A stretch of DNA of 64,000 bases, taken from Clostridium sp. AWRP. Its GTDB lineage: Bacteria; Bacillota; Clostridia; Clostridiales; Clostridiaceae. Position numbers and translations under genes: made by a program. Below the pieces are notes generated by a model. The model saw only the letters and a program-made list of their open reading frames with translations, was not told the origin of the DNA and searched no databases. This document shows, one piece after another, positions 51,983 through 60,073 of the stretch (its first letter is position 1; each line of letters opens with the position of its first letter). The stretch lies in assembly GCF_004006395.2 (NCBI RefSeq), contig NZ_CP029758.2:868001-932000 (forward strand), in the 5' to 3' direction.

Positions 51983-52026
51983 TTTATCAAAAAAGTATTG
52001 ACTATTTTGATAAATGGATATATATT
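51983..52026 (+). promoter_or_regulatory. Promoter and operator of the cyclase-to-BCAT operon
   Basis: TTGACT (51998-52003) and TATATT (52021-52026), 17-bp spacer. The inverted repeat TTTATCAAAA (51983-51992) / TTTTGATAAA (52005-52014) straddles the -35 box, so a bound dimer should repress. It does not resemble the MerR dyad, which suggests a second regulator. Confidence 0.6.
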
Positions 52027-52094
52027 ATAATAAAGATTTACGATTCGTGAATATTTTACAAAATATGAATAAAAATGCAAAGGAGAGATGAAAA

Positions 52095-52841
52095 ATGACA
52101 ATAAATGTAGATTTATGGAAAACATTAATTGATTTAAAAAAATGCAAATGGGTTGATTTAACACATGCCTTTGGTTCAGATACGCCAAAGTGGTCTGGCT
52201 TTAAGGCTGAAAAAATTGAAACTCTTTTTACAATTGAGAAGGATGGTATATTTGTCAATCAATATACTTTTCCAGGACAGTATGGAACACATATGGATGC
52301 CCCAGGACACTTTGCAGAAGGTAAAAGACTTATTGAGGATATAGAACTTAAAGAAATGGTTCTTCCTCTTGTAGTTATTGATTGTTCAGAAAAATTTAAA
52401 GAAAATTCTGATTATGAACTTACGCTTGAAGATTTGCTTGCATTTGAAGCTGAGTACGGCATTATTCCAGAAGGTTCTTTTGTGGCAATGAGAACGGATT
52501 GGGGTAAAAATTGGCCAGATCAAGAAAAATGTTCAAATGCAGACAGTGAAGGAAATCTTCATTATCCAGGATGGGCATATGAAACATTGGAGTTTTTGTA
52601 TGAAACACGAAAGATAGCAGCAAGTGGACATGAACCATTTGATACAGATGCTCCAATAAGACAAGTTGAATATGGTTTTAAAGGTGAAAATTATATATTA
52701 AATCAAGATAAATATCAAATCGAAGTAATGACAAATTTGGATAAGGTTCCGCCAGTAGGATCAATAATTTTCTGTGTGGTTCCAAAGGCTAAAAATGCTC
52801 CAGGATTTCCAGTACGTGCTTTTGCAATAGTTAATGAGTAA
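52095..52841 (+). CDS. Cyclase-family metal-dependent hydrolase (kynurenine formamidase-like fold)
   Basis: 248 residues of the family that includes bacterial kynurenine formamidase KynB and isatin hydrolase. The metal-binding motif HxDxxxH is present as YGTHMDAPGHF, preceded by WVDLTHAFGSDTPKWSG and followed by a conserved GHEPFDTDAP region. Likely action is hydrolysis of an amide or lactam/lactone-type bond. The operon neighbours do not identify the substrate. RBS AGGAGAG. First gene of a four-gene unit. Confidence 0.82.
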   Translation: MTINVDLWKTLIDLKKCKWVDLTHAFGSDTPKWSGFKAEKIETLFTIEKDGIFVNQYTFPGQYGTHMDAPGHFAEGKRLIEDIELKEMVLPLVVIDCSEKFKENSDYELTLEDLLAFEAEYGIIPEGSFVAMRTDWGKNWPDQEKCSNADSEGNLHYPGWAYETLEFLYETRKIAASGHEPFDTDAPIRQVEYGFKGENYILNQDKYQIEVMTNLDKVPPVGSIIFCVVPKAKNAPGFPVRAFAIVNE

Positions 52842-52843
52842 TA

Positions 52844-52863
52844 AGGCATTTTCAAATAAATAA
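52844..52863. repeat. Half copy of the palindromic dispersed repeat
   Basis: AGGCATTTTCAAATAAATAA is the exact reverse complement of the right end of copy B at 38182-38235. It begins two bases after the stop codon of the cyclase-family gene. Confidence 0.6.
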
Positions 52864-52884
52864 ATAAAAGGGGTTCCTATTGTA

Positions 52885-53811
52885 ATGATTAGAGAAATAA
52901 AAAATGTATCTATAATTGGAATGGGTGCAATGGGATGTGCTTATTCAAGCCAAATTTTTAAAAATATACAAGATATTAACGTAAAGATAATTGCCGAAGG
53001 AAAAAGAGCTGAGAGGTATAGGAAAGGTGGCTTTGTAATAAATGGAGAGAAATACTTTTATGATGTTGCAGAACCAGATGAAAAATGTGAGGCTGCAGAT
53101 TTAATAATAGTTGCGGTAAAGTATAATCAATTAAAAGAAGCAGTTACTCAGATTAAAAATCATGTAGGTGATAATACCATTATAATATCTCTGTTAAATG
53201 GAATTACCAGTGAAGAGATACTTGGAGAAGTTTATGGAAAAAATAAAGTGCTTTATTCAATATCAGCAGGAATAGATGCTGTGAGGGAAGGGCATCAAAA
53301 TGTAAACTTTAAAAATATTGGATATATAGATTTTGGTGAAGAAAGAAATGATACATTAACGGATAAGGTAAAAACCCTTAAAAAATTTTTCAATAAGTCT
53401 AAAATTGAAAACAAGATTCCAAAGGATATGCTTAGATCATTGTGGTGGAAATTCATGGTTAATGTAGGCATTAACCAAACCTCAGCTGTTTTAAAGGCAA
53501 ATTATGGTGTATTTCAAAGAGAACAAGCTGCCATAAATATAATGAGAAATGCTATGGAAGAAGTTATTTTAGTATCTCAAAAGGCAGGAGTTAATCTTAC
53601 AGAAGAAGATATAGAAGACTGGGTGAAGGTTTTAAATAAACTGTCACCTGAGGGAAAAACTTCAATGTGCCAGGATATGCTGGCTAAGAGAAAAACAGAG
53701 ATTGAGATTTTTGGTGGGACAGTAGTAGAGCTTGGCAAAAAGTACAATGTTTTAACACCTATAAATAGTACACTTACCAATATTATTAAGGTTACAGAAT
53801 CCTTGTATTAA
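52885..53811 (+). CDS. Ketopantoate reductase-like 2-hydroxyacid dehydrogenase
   Basis: 308 residues of the PanE/ApbA family: Rossmann motif VSIIGMGAMGCAYS, nucleotide contact VAVKYNQL, catalytic Lys in LWWKFMVNVGINQTSAVL, and LAKRKTEIEIFGGTVVELG with the conserved Glu/Ser region. PanE-type enzymes reduce ketopantoate; some homologues reduce branched-chain or aromatic 2-oxo acids. Placement with an aminotransferase and amino acid permease, and no panB or panC, favours a catabolic 2-oxo acid substrate. The ribosome binding site (AAAAGGGG) is rather distant. Confidence 0.85.
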   Translation: MIREIKNVSIIGMGAMGCAYSSQIFKNIQDINVKIIAEGKRAERYRKGGFVINGEKYFYDVAEPDEKCEAADLIIVAVKYNQLKEAVTQIKNHVGDNTIIISLLNGITSEEILGEVYGKNKVLYSISAGIDAVREGHQNVNFKNIGYIDFGEERNDTLTDKVKTLKKFFNKSKIENKIPKDMLRSLWWKFMVNVGINQTSAVLKANYGVFQREQAAINIMRNAMEEVILVSQKAGVNLTEEDIEDWVKVLNKLSPEGKTSMCQDMLAKRKTEIEIFGGTVVELGKKYNVLTPINSTLTNIIKVTESLY

Positions 53812-53862
53812 TGAAATCAAGTGTTAAGTAATTAAGATATTAAATTTAAGGGAGGAATTGCA

Positions 53863-55254
53863 TTGGCTAAGAATGAATTAAAGAAAAACCAATTGAATTA
53901 TCTTGAGGTAGTAGCACTATCTGTTGCTATTATAGCGCCAACCTTTGCTATGTCTATGAATGTAACTTTAATGGCTAGTATTGCCTCATATTCAACTGGA
54001 TTGGTGTTTTTTGTAAGCACACTTGTGATAGGATGTGTAGCTATAGCTTTTGTAAAATTTAATCAGTATATTTCAACTGCAGGTTCTGTTTATACTTTTG
54101 TTCAAAAATCCTTGGGTAAGAAAGCAGGAACAGCTTCGGGATGGATACTACTTTTGGCATATTTTATGTTCTTTACTGGATGCTGCTGTGCCTTTTCTGG
54201 ACTTTTTACAGAATTTATAAATCAAGTTAGCGGAGTTAACCTCCCATGGATACCAGTTGCAATAATATGTGGCATTACTATGTGGTACATTTCAATTAAC
54301 GAAGTAGCAATAAGTACAAGGGTAATGTTAGCATTTGAAGGCATAACAATATTAATGATACTTGTGCTTTCTGTTGTAATAATTGCAAAAACTGCTATGA
54401 CTACAGGCTTAAGCTTGGCGCCTTTTAAACTTAATGGAAATAGCATTGGAAGTATAGGTAGTGCTGGAGTTGTTGCACTTTTATGTTTTGGTGGTTTTGA
54501 AGGAGCATCAAGTTTAGGAGAGGAAAGTAAAAATCCTAAAAAAGTAATACCTTTTGCTCTTGCAAGTACGGTTATAGTAACTGGATTGTTCTTTATTTTT
54601 GTAAGCTATGCTCAAGTTATAGGATTTGGAATTACTAAAGGCGGATTAGAGGCTCTTACAAAGTCTTCTTCAACTACTGTAGATTTATCCCAAAAGTATA
54701 TAGGAAAATCATTTGCTATAGTGTTAACATTTGGAGCAAGCTTATCGGCTTTTTCATCAGCATTAGGTGCGTTAACAGCAGGTGCAAGAATTCTTTTTAC
54801 AATGAGCAGAGATGGTAATGTCCCAAATATATTTACAAAAGTGCATCATAAGCACAGCACGCCTTATATAGCACTTAATGTAATGTTAGTAGCAGCAGTA
54901 GTTATAATTTGTTTAATGTTTAAAAATGATGGAATAACTACTTTTGGATATTTAGGGACAATTGGTGCATTAGCTTTACTAATATCTTATTTACTAACAT
55001 GTCTTGGAGCTATAATATATTTTAAAGCTAAAAATGTATGGAAGATTCATAATTTGATACTTCCCACAGTAGGATTACTTGGACTTGCTTTTGCTTTCTA
55101 TTCTAATATTTATCCTGTACCAAGCTATCCGGCAAACCTCTTCCCTTATATAGTACTAGGATGGACAATTGTAGGATTTGTGTTTAGTCAAATTTATAGA
55201 AAAAATCATGAAGAGTTATTACATGAAGATTTATATGAAGAAAATGCGATATAG
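53863..55254 (+). CDS. APC-superfamily amino acid permease
   Basis: 463 residues and about 12 membrane segments. The N-terminal ALSVAIIAPTFAMSMNVTL, STAGSVYTFVQKSLGKKAG and FGGFEGASSLGEESKNPKKV are typical APC motifs. Substrate specificity is not evident; the coupled aminotransferase suggests a branched-chain or related amino acid. TTG start after GGGAGG. It overlaps the upstream in-frame extension of the next gene, so the two are close-coupled. Confidence 0.88.
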   Translation: MAKNELKKNQLNYLEVVALSVAIIAPTFAMSMNVTLMASIASYSTGLVFFVSTLVIGCVAIAFVKFNQYISTAGSVYTFVQKSLGKKAGTASGWILLLAYFMFFTGCCCAFSGLFTEFINQVSGVNLPWIPVAIICGITMWYISINEVAISTRVMLAFEGITILMILVLSVVIIAKTAMTTGLSLAPFKLNGNSIGSIGSAGVVALLCFGGFEGASSLGEESKNPKKVIPFALASTVIVTGLFFIFVSYAQVIGFGITKGGLEALTKSSSTTVDLSQKYIGKSFAIVLTFGASLSAFSSALGALTAGARILFTMSRDGNVPNIFTKVHHKHSTPYIALNVMLVAAVVIICLMFKNDGITTFGYLGTIGALALLISYLLTCLGAIIYFKAKNVWKIHNLILPTVGLLGLAFAFYSNIYPVPSYPANLFPYIVLGWTIVGFVFSQIYRKNHEELLHEDLYEENAI

Positions 55255-55271
55255 TGATAGGAGTGAGTATA

Positions 55272-56351
55272 ATGGATTTTTTGACAAAGAAAATTCCAGA
55301 TAATGAATTAAAACTAATGTATAAAGATTATGATAGTTTGGGATTTGGTAAGATTTATACAGATTATATGTTTACTATGAAATGGACTAAGGAAAAGGGA
55401 TGGGAAAAGGGGGAACTTAAAAAATATGAGCCAATGTCCTTTGATCCTGCATCAGTGGTAATACAATATTCTCAAGAAGTTTTTGAAGGAATGAAGGCGT
55501 ATTATTCAGAAGATGGAAGAGTGCTTTTATTTAGACCATTTGATAATGCTAAAAGAATGTATAAGTCTGCTGAAAGACTGTGTATGACACCAGTTCCAGA
55601 GGATGTTTTTGTAGAAGCGGTAAAGGAACTTGTTAAAATAGATAAAAGGTGGCTTCCAAAGGAAAAGGGCACATCTCTTTATATAAGGCCTACGCTCATG
55701 GGAACAGGAGTGGCTTTAGGTGTTCATCCTTCACCAGAATATAATTTTTGCATTTTTATAACTGCTGTTGGAGCATATTTTAGCAGTGGTTTCAATACTG
55801 TTAGCTTATATGTAGAGGACAAGCTTGTTCGTGCAGTTGTAGGTGGAGTTGGAGATGCAAAAACAGGAGGAAATTATGCTGCAAGCCTTCTAGCAGGATT
55901 AAAGGCAGAGAAGGAGGGATTTTCTCAGGTACTTTGGTTAGACGCTAAAGAAAACAAATACATAGAAGAAGCAGGTTCTATGAACATTTTCTTCGTTTAT
56001 GGAAATAAGCTTGTAACACCAAAGCTTACAGGTTCAATACTTCCTGGTATAACTAGAGATTCTGTAATAAAATTGGCAGCTCATTTAGGATATGAGGTTG
56101 AAGAAAGAAATATATCAATAGATGAAGTTGTGAAAGAAATTAAAGATAAAGAAATTACTGAAATATTTGGAACAGGTACGGCAGCAGTTATAGCTCCTGT
56201 TGGTGGTTTATGTTATAAAGGAGAAACTGTTTATGCTGGTGATAACAAGGTAGGAAAAGTAACAGAAGAACTTTATAATAAGCTTGTAAACATCCAATAT
56301 GGTGAAGATGAAGATATTTTTGGTTGGATAGAAACAGTGGATACAATATAG
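55272..56351 (+). CDS. ilvE: Branched-chain amino acid aminotransferase
   Basis: 359-residue fold-type IV PLP enzyme of the longer BCAT group. The PLP lysine is in VGDAKTGGNYAASLLAG; VFEGMKAYYSEDGRVLLFRP, YIRPTLMGTG, and EEAGSMNIFFVYG are family motifs. It interconverts Leu/Ile/Val and 2-oxo acids. In this operon it probably deaminates imported amino acid. ATG 55272 follows ATAGGAGTGAG; the open frame extends to the permease stop without a ribosome binding site. Confidence 0.93.
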   Translation: MDFLTKKIPDNELKLMYKDYDSLGFGKIYTDYMFTMKWTKEKGWEKGELKKYEPMSFDPASVVIQYSQEVFEGMKAYYSEDGRVLLFRPFDNAKRMYKSAERLCMTPVPEDVFVEAVKELVKIDKRWLPKEKGTSLYIRPTLMGTGVALGVHPSPEYNFCIFITAVGAYFSSGFNTVSLYVEDKLVRAVVGGVGDAKTGGNYAASLLAGLKAEKEGFSQVLWLDAKENKYIEEAGSMNIFFVYGNKLVTPKLTGSILPGITRDSVIKLAAHLGYEVEERNISIDEVVKEIKDKEITEIFGTGTAAVIAPVGGLCYKGETVYAGDNKVGKVTEELYNKLVNIQYGEDEDIFGWIETVDTI

Positions 56352-56375
56352 TTTTAGTGAAAAGAATTATGAATG

Positions 56376-56425
56376 AAGTGCACCTTAAATGTTAGAGAAA
56401 GATAACTAATATTTAAGGTGCACTT
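56376..56425 (+). terminator. Terminator of the permease-BCAT operon
   Basis: AAGTGCACCTTAAAT and ATTTAAGGTGCACTT pair perfectly around an 18-base AT-rich loop. The T-run is weak (TTAGGTTTT). Confidence 0.75.
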
Positions 56426-56431
56426 TAGGTT

Positions 56432-56491
56432 TTACTTACTTAGTTTAACTACGGTTTCAACGTGAGGTGTTTGCTTAATAAAATTGATTTT
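56432..56491 (-). pseudogene. Fossil 3' end of an RlmD/TrmA-type rRNA methyltransferase gene
   Basis: The minus strand reads NFIKQTPHVETVVKLSK followed by TAA. The intact gene at 57933-59309 contains HTPHVETVVKLIK near its C-terminus. Nucleotide similarity is also obvious (CGGTTTCAACGTGAGGTGT against CGGTTTCAACATGAGGTGT). An in-frame stop lies just upstream, so only about 18 codons remain. Probably left by duplication and deletion, or by decay of a paralogue. Confidence 0.75.
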
Positions 56492-56537
56492 TTACATTTA
56501 ATTCTGGCATCCTCCAATTTTATTCATTCCATTATAT

Positions 56538-57734
56538 TTATTTTTTTATTTGAACGTCTATAACCTTAAACACTATTGCACCTACTATTGCAGCTAAAAT
56601 TGAAGAAATTATAATACTAGTTTTTGACACAGATAATATAGTTTTATCTGCAAATGATAAAGATGATACAAACAATGACATAGTAAATCCAATGCCTCCA
56701 AGAATACTTGCACCATACAGATGTTTTATAGTTACTTTATATGGAAGTTTAGCAATTTTTAACTTTAACAAAATATATGAGACCCCAAATATGCCTAACT
56801 GTTTGCCAATAAAAAGTCCAAATATAATCCCTAAACTAACAGGTGTCAATATAAGTGTTGACAGGTTATTAATGTTAATAGTTACGCCTGCATTTGCTAA
56901 AGCAAATATTGGCATAATTACAAAGGCAGACCATGGTGTTAAAGTATGCTCAAGCCTATGTAACGTAGATGTTTTGAATTCATCAATATTTTTCCCAACA
57001 GGCAGACACATACCAAGCAATACACCTGCAATTGTTGGGTGTATACCTGACCTTAAAAAGCTAATCCATAATATAATGCCTCCAATAATATATATAGATA
57101 TAGCTTTAACATTAAACCTATTAAATAATATAAGAACAATAAAAGTAATTAAGCCTATAACTAAAGCTCCCCAGTAAATTTGATTGGTATAAAATATAGC
57201 AATTACAATAATAGCTCCCAAGTCATCAACTATAGCTAAAGCTGTAAGAAAAACTACAATTCCTCTAGGTGATTTTTTAGCTACTAAGGAAAGTATTCCT
57301 AAAGCAAATGCAATATCTGTTGCCATAGGAATTCCCCAGCCTGTAATAGTTGGTTCTTTATAATTAAATAATACATAAATAACTGCTGGTACAATCATAC
57401 CTCCAATAGCAGCGCATATTGGTAATAGTGCCTTTTTTATAGATTTAAGTTCTCCAATTATTAATTCTCGTTTTATTTCCATGCCAACTACAAAGAAAAA
57501 TATAGCCATTAGTCCGTCGTTAATCCAGTGAAGAACTGACATAGATATAGAAATTTCTCTGTACCCAATAGTTATATAAGTATGAAGTATATGTTCATAT
57601 GCTTCAGCTAAGCTGGAATTAGCCATTATAATTGCTATTATTGCACAAATTAAAAGTATTAAACCACTAGAAGACTCATTCTTAAAAAAGTATATAAGTG
57701 GATTAACAATTTTATTATAAAACTTATTTTTCAT
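56538..57734 (-). CDS. nhaA: Na+/H+ antiporter NhaA
   Basis: 398 residues with 12 membrane segments. The family motifs include LHWINDGLMAIFFFVVGMEI, MATDIAFALGILSLV with the ion-binding Asp region, and ALAIVDDLGAIIVIAIFY containing the two adjacent aspartates. Exports Na+ for protons and helps pH and salt homeostasis. RBS GAAAGGAAA. NhaA is less usual in clostridia than in proteobacteria, but base composition does not stand out. Confidence 0.95.
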   Translation of the reverse strand: MKNKFYNKIVNPLIYFFKNESSSGLILLICAIIAIIMANSSLAEAYEHILHTYITIGYREISISMSVLHWINDGLMAIFFFVVGMEIKRELIIGELKSIKKALLPICAAIGGMIVPAVIYVLFNYKEPTITGWGIPMATDIAFALGILSLVAKKSPRGIVVFLTALAIVDDLGAIIVIAIFYTNQIYWGALVIGLITFIVLILFNRFNVKAISIYIIGGIILWISFLRSGIHPTIAGVLLGMCLPVGKNIDEFKTSTLHRLEHTLTPWSAFVIMPIFALANAGVTININNLSTLILTPVSLGIIFGLFIGKQLGIFGVSYILLKLKIAKLPYKVTIKHLYGASILGGIGFTMSLFVSSLSFADKTILSVSKTSIIISSILAAIVGAIVFKVIDVQIKK

Positions 57735-57837
57735 AATTTAATTTCCTTTCTAATATTAAATATACCCTAAAAGCTTAATTTAAATAAAATATTGTATCAT
57801 AAATTATTTATGAAAATTTTTGTTTCTAAAAATTTTC

Positions 57838-57876
57838 AACAAAAAAGGTGGGACACTCTAATCGAGTTTCCCACCA
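57838..57876 (-). terminator. Terminator of the rRNA methyltransferase gene
   Basis: GGTGGGAAACTC and GAGTGTCCCACC on the minus strand, followed by TTTTTTGTTG. Confidence 0.85.
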
Positions 57877-57932
57877 TGGATTTCCTCCAAACATTCTTTT
57901 TTTGAAAGTTTTGTAGTAATTACCTATTTTTG

Positions 57933-59309
57933 TTATTTATATTTTACCTCTTGGGTGTACTTAATTAGCTTAACCACGGTTTCAACATGAGGTGTGTGAG
58001 GAAACATATCCATAAGTTTTACTTTATCTACATTGTAACCTGCATCAATTAATACATTTAAATCTTGAACTAGAGTTTTAGGATTACAGGATACGTAAAT
58101 TATTACAGGTGCATTAAAATCAATTACATATTTTAATGCTTTAGGATGAACTCCCGGTCTTGGTGGATCAAGTATTATTATGTCTGGTTTATCCGCTAAA
58201 GTATTTAAAATATCCTTTACATCTCCGGCTATGAAACTACAGTTTTTTATATTATTTAACCCGGCATTTTCATTGGCAGAAGCAACAGCCTTTTCTATAA
58301 GCTCTACTCCCACTACTTTATTTACACTGGAAGCTAAAACTTGACCTATAGTTCCCGTACCGCAGTACAAGTCAAAAACTGTTTTTGAGGAAGCATCTCC
58401 AAGAAAATCTTTAATTATGGAATATAGTTTTTCCGTACCCCTTGAATTAGTCTGAAAGAAAGATTCAGGAGATATTTTAAATTTCAATCCTAAAATTTCT
58501 TCCATAATATAATCCCTACCATAGAGTATTTCTACTTTATCTGCTTTTACCATGTCTGATAGATTGTCGTTTACAGTATGAAGTATCCCAACTAAAGTGC
58601 CTTTATAGTTGAGATCTTGCAATAATTTATTAAAACCATCTAAATCAAATTGTATTTGAGAAGTTGTCACAATGTTTATAAGTATTTCTCCAGTATTTCT
58701 ACCTTTTCTCAATACTAAATTTCTTAGATATCCCTCGTGGCTTTTTATTTTGTAATAGGGCAAATTTTTTTCTCTGAAATAAGTCACAACTTTATCTAAA
58801 ATAAGTGTAAAATCTGCATCTACCAGGCTGCAATTATCTACATTTACAACGCCAAAAGATCTTCCTTTTATATGCATTCCAAGGGTGAGTTGTCCTCCCC
58901 TTTGCTCATCACCAAAGGAAAATTCCATCTTATTTCTATATTCAGTTTTTTCAGGACTTTTTTCTATGCCTAGAAATTCAAAGTCACAAATAGATGACTT
59001 TTCAAATAAATCTAAAACTTGTTTTTCTTTTAGTTCTAATTGTTTGCCGTAAGGTATAAACTGAGAGGTACATCCACCGCATAAATTAAAATGAGGACAA
59101 AACGGATCTACTGCATAATTTACATTTTCAAGTATTTCTGTAACTTTCGCTTCTAAATAGTGTTTTGTTTTCTTTGTAATTCTAGCTTTTACCTTTTGAC
59201 CTGGAACAGTATTTTTTATAAGTATGTCCATATCATCTTTTTTTGCTATTCCTATAGCTGGAAATTGTAGTTCTTCTATGAAAAATTCATATTCGCTGCC
59301 TTTTTTCAA
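57933..59309 (-). CDS. rlmD: 23S rRNA (uracil-C5)-methyltransferase, RlmD/RlmCD family
   Basis: 458 residues. N-terminal TRAM domain (about 1-60), iron-sulfur cysteines in CPHFNLCGGCTSQFI, SAM motif FDLYCGTGTIGQVL, DPPRPGVHPKALKYV, and catalytic Cys in YVSCNPKTLVQDL. It methylates a uracil in 23S rRNA; whether U747, U1939 or both cannot be told. TTG start after GGAAAG, four bases after the stop of the upstream gene, so the two form an operon. Confidence 0.92.
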   Translation of the reverse strand: MKKGSEYEFFIEELQFPAIGIAKKDDMDILIKNTVPGQKVKARITKKTKHYLEAKVTEILENVNYAVDPFCPHFNLCGGCTSQFIPYGKQLELKEKQVLDLFEKSSICDFEFLGIEKSPEKTEYRNKMEFSFGDEQRGGQLTLGMHIKGRSFGVVNVDNCSLVDADFTLILDKVVTYFREKNLPYYKIKSHEGYLRNLVLRKGRNTGEILINIVTTSQIQFDLDGFNKLLQDLNYKGTLVGILHTVNDNLSDMVKADKVEILYGRDYIMEEILGLKFKISPESFFQTNSRGTEKLYSIIKDFLGDASSKTVFDLYCGTGTIGQVLASSVNKVVGVELIEKAVASANENAGLNNIKNCSFIAGDVKDILNTLADKPDIIILDPPRPGVHPKALKYVIDFNAPVIIYVSCNPKTLVQDLNVLIDAGYNVDKVKLMDMFPHTPHVETVVKLIKYTQEVKYK

Positions 59310-59312
59310 CTT

Positions 59313-59894
59313 TTAATCTTTCCTTTCTATGGATGTTGTTTTGGAGAACCTTTCACCTAATGTTTTATTTAATTTGGAACCTTTCATTATAATAGGATAT
59401 AGAATTAGTATTACTACAAATAGTATAATAAATACTCCCTTCATATCCGAAACATAGTATCCAAATATGAGTCTTAATATCAAGTCAAATAAATATAAAG
59501 CTGCTATTGAAACTACAGCTGATACAGCTGTGTCTATGAAAGAAATTTTGAAATTTCGCATCAGAGTTCCTTTTTTCTCATTTGACTTATCCTCACTAGG
59601 TTCAATTTTATTTGGAACTTTTTCATTAATATGTTCTTCAACAATATGTTCTTCAACATGTTCTACTTGTTTATTTTGTTCTTCTAATTCCTTCTTTTTC
59701 TGTTCTTCTTCAAATCTTGCTTTTTCTTCCTCAAGCTTTTTTTGTTCTTCTAATTTTTTATTTTTAAGTTCTTCAAGTTTTTTCTCTTCTTCTAAATTTT
59801 TATTTTTAAGTTCTTCCAAAAATTGTTTCTTGTCTTGTTCATTTACTGAGAGTTCTTCTATATTATCTTCTATGTTATCTTCTTTTTCTCCCAT
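59313..59894 (-). CDS. Coiled-coil protein with RDD-like membrane domain
   Basis: 193 residues. Residues 1-105 are a Glu/Lys-rich low-complexity coiled coil built from repeated KNKNLEEEKKLEEL-type units. The C-terminal 80 residues have two membrane segments and the pattern of an RDD domain (FIDTAVSAVVSIAAL then KLNKTLGERFSK). Function unknown. AGGAGG precedes the ATG. The internal repeats make replication-slippage length variation likely. Confidence 0.7.
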   Translation of the reverse strand: MGEKEDNIEDNIEELSVNEQDKKQFLEELKNKNLEEEKKLEELKNKKLEEQKKLEEEKARFEEEQKKKELEEQNKQVEHVEEHIVEEHINEKVPNKIEPSEDKSNEKKGTLMRNFKISFIDTAVSAVVSIAALYLFDLILRLIFGYYVSDMKGVFIILFVVILILYPIIMKGSKLNKTLGERFSKTTSIERKD

Positions 59895-60073
59895 TAAAAA
59901 TACAACCTCCTAATTCTTTTAACTTCTTCGTAATAAATATATTATGCTACACTATGGCATTTATGTAAATAGGTACGAAAAAATACTTTCATTTTGTTAA
60001 CATATTGTTTTATAATTATACATATTAGTTTCATGAATTTTAGGATTACAAATGTCCATAGGGGGAAAGTAAT

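Noticed and set aside
46497..56351. Recently acquired genomic island
   Set aside because: No integrase, tRNA boundary, or visible change in base composition or ribosome binding site style; the genes look native to the host.
56692..57177. 161-codon open frame antisense to nhaA
   Set aside because: Overlaps conserved antiporter sequence; no ribosome binding site.
59700..59830. CRISPR-like or tandem DNA repeat
   Set aside because: The periodic sequence encodes the Glu/Lys coiled coil; the units are imperfect, contiguous and in frame, without spacers. No CRISPR array was seen anywhere in the window.
59467..59913. Ser/Phe/Cys-rich open frame opposite the coiled-coil gene
   Set aside because: Its repeats are only the complement of Glu/Lys coiled-coil codons.
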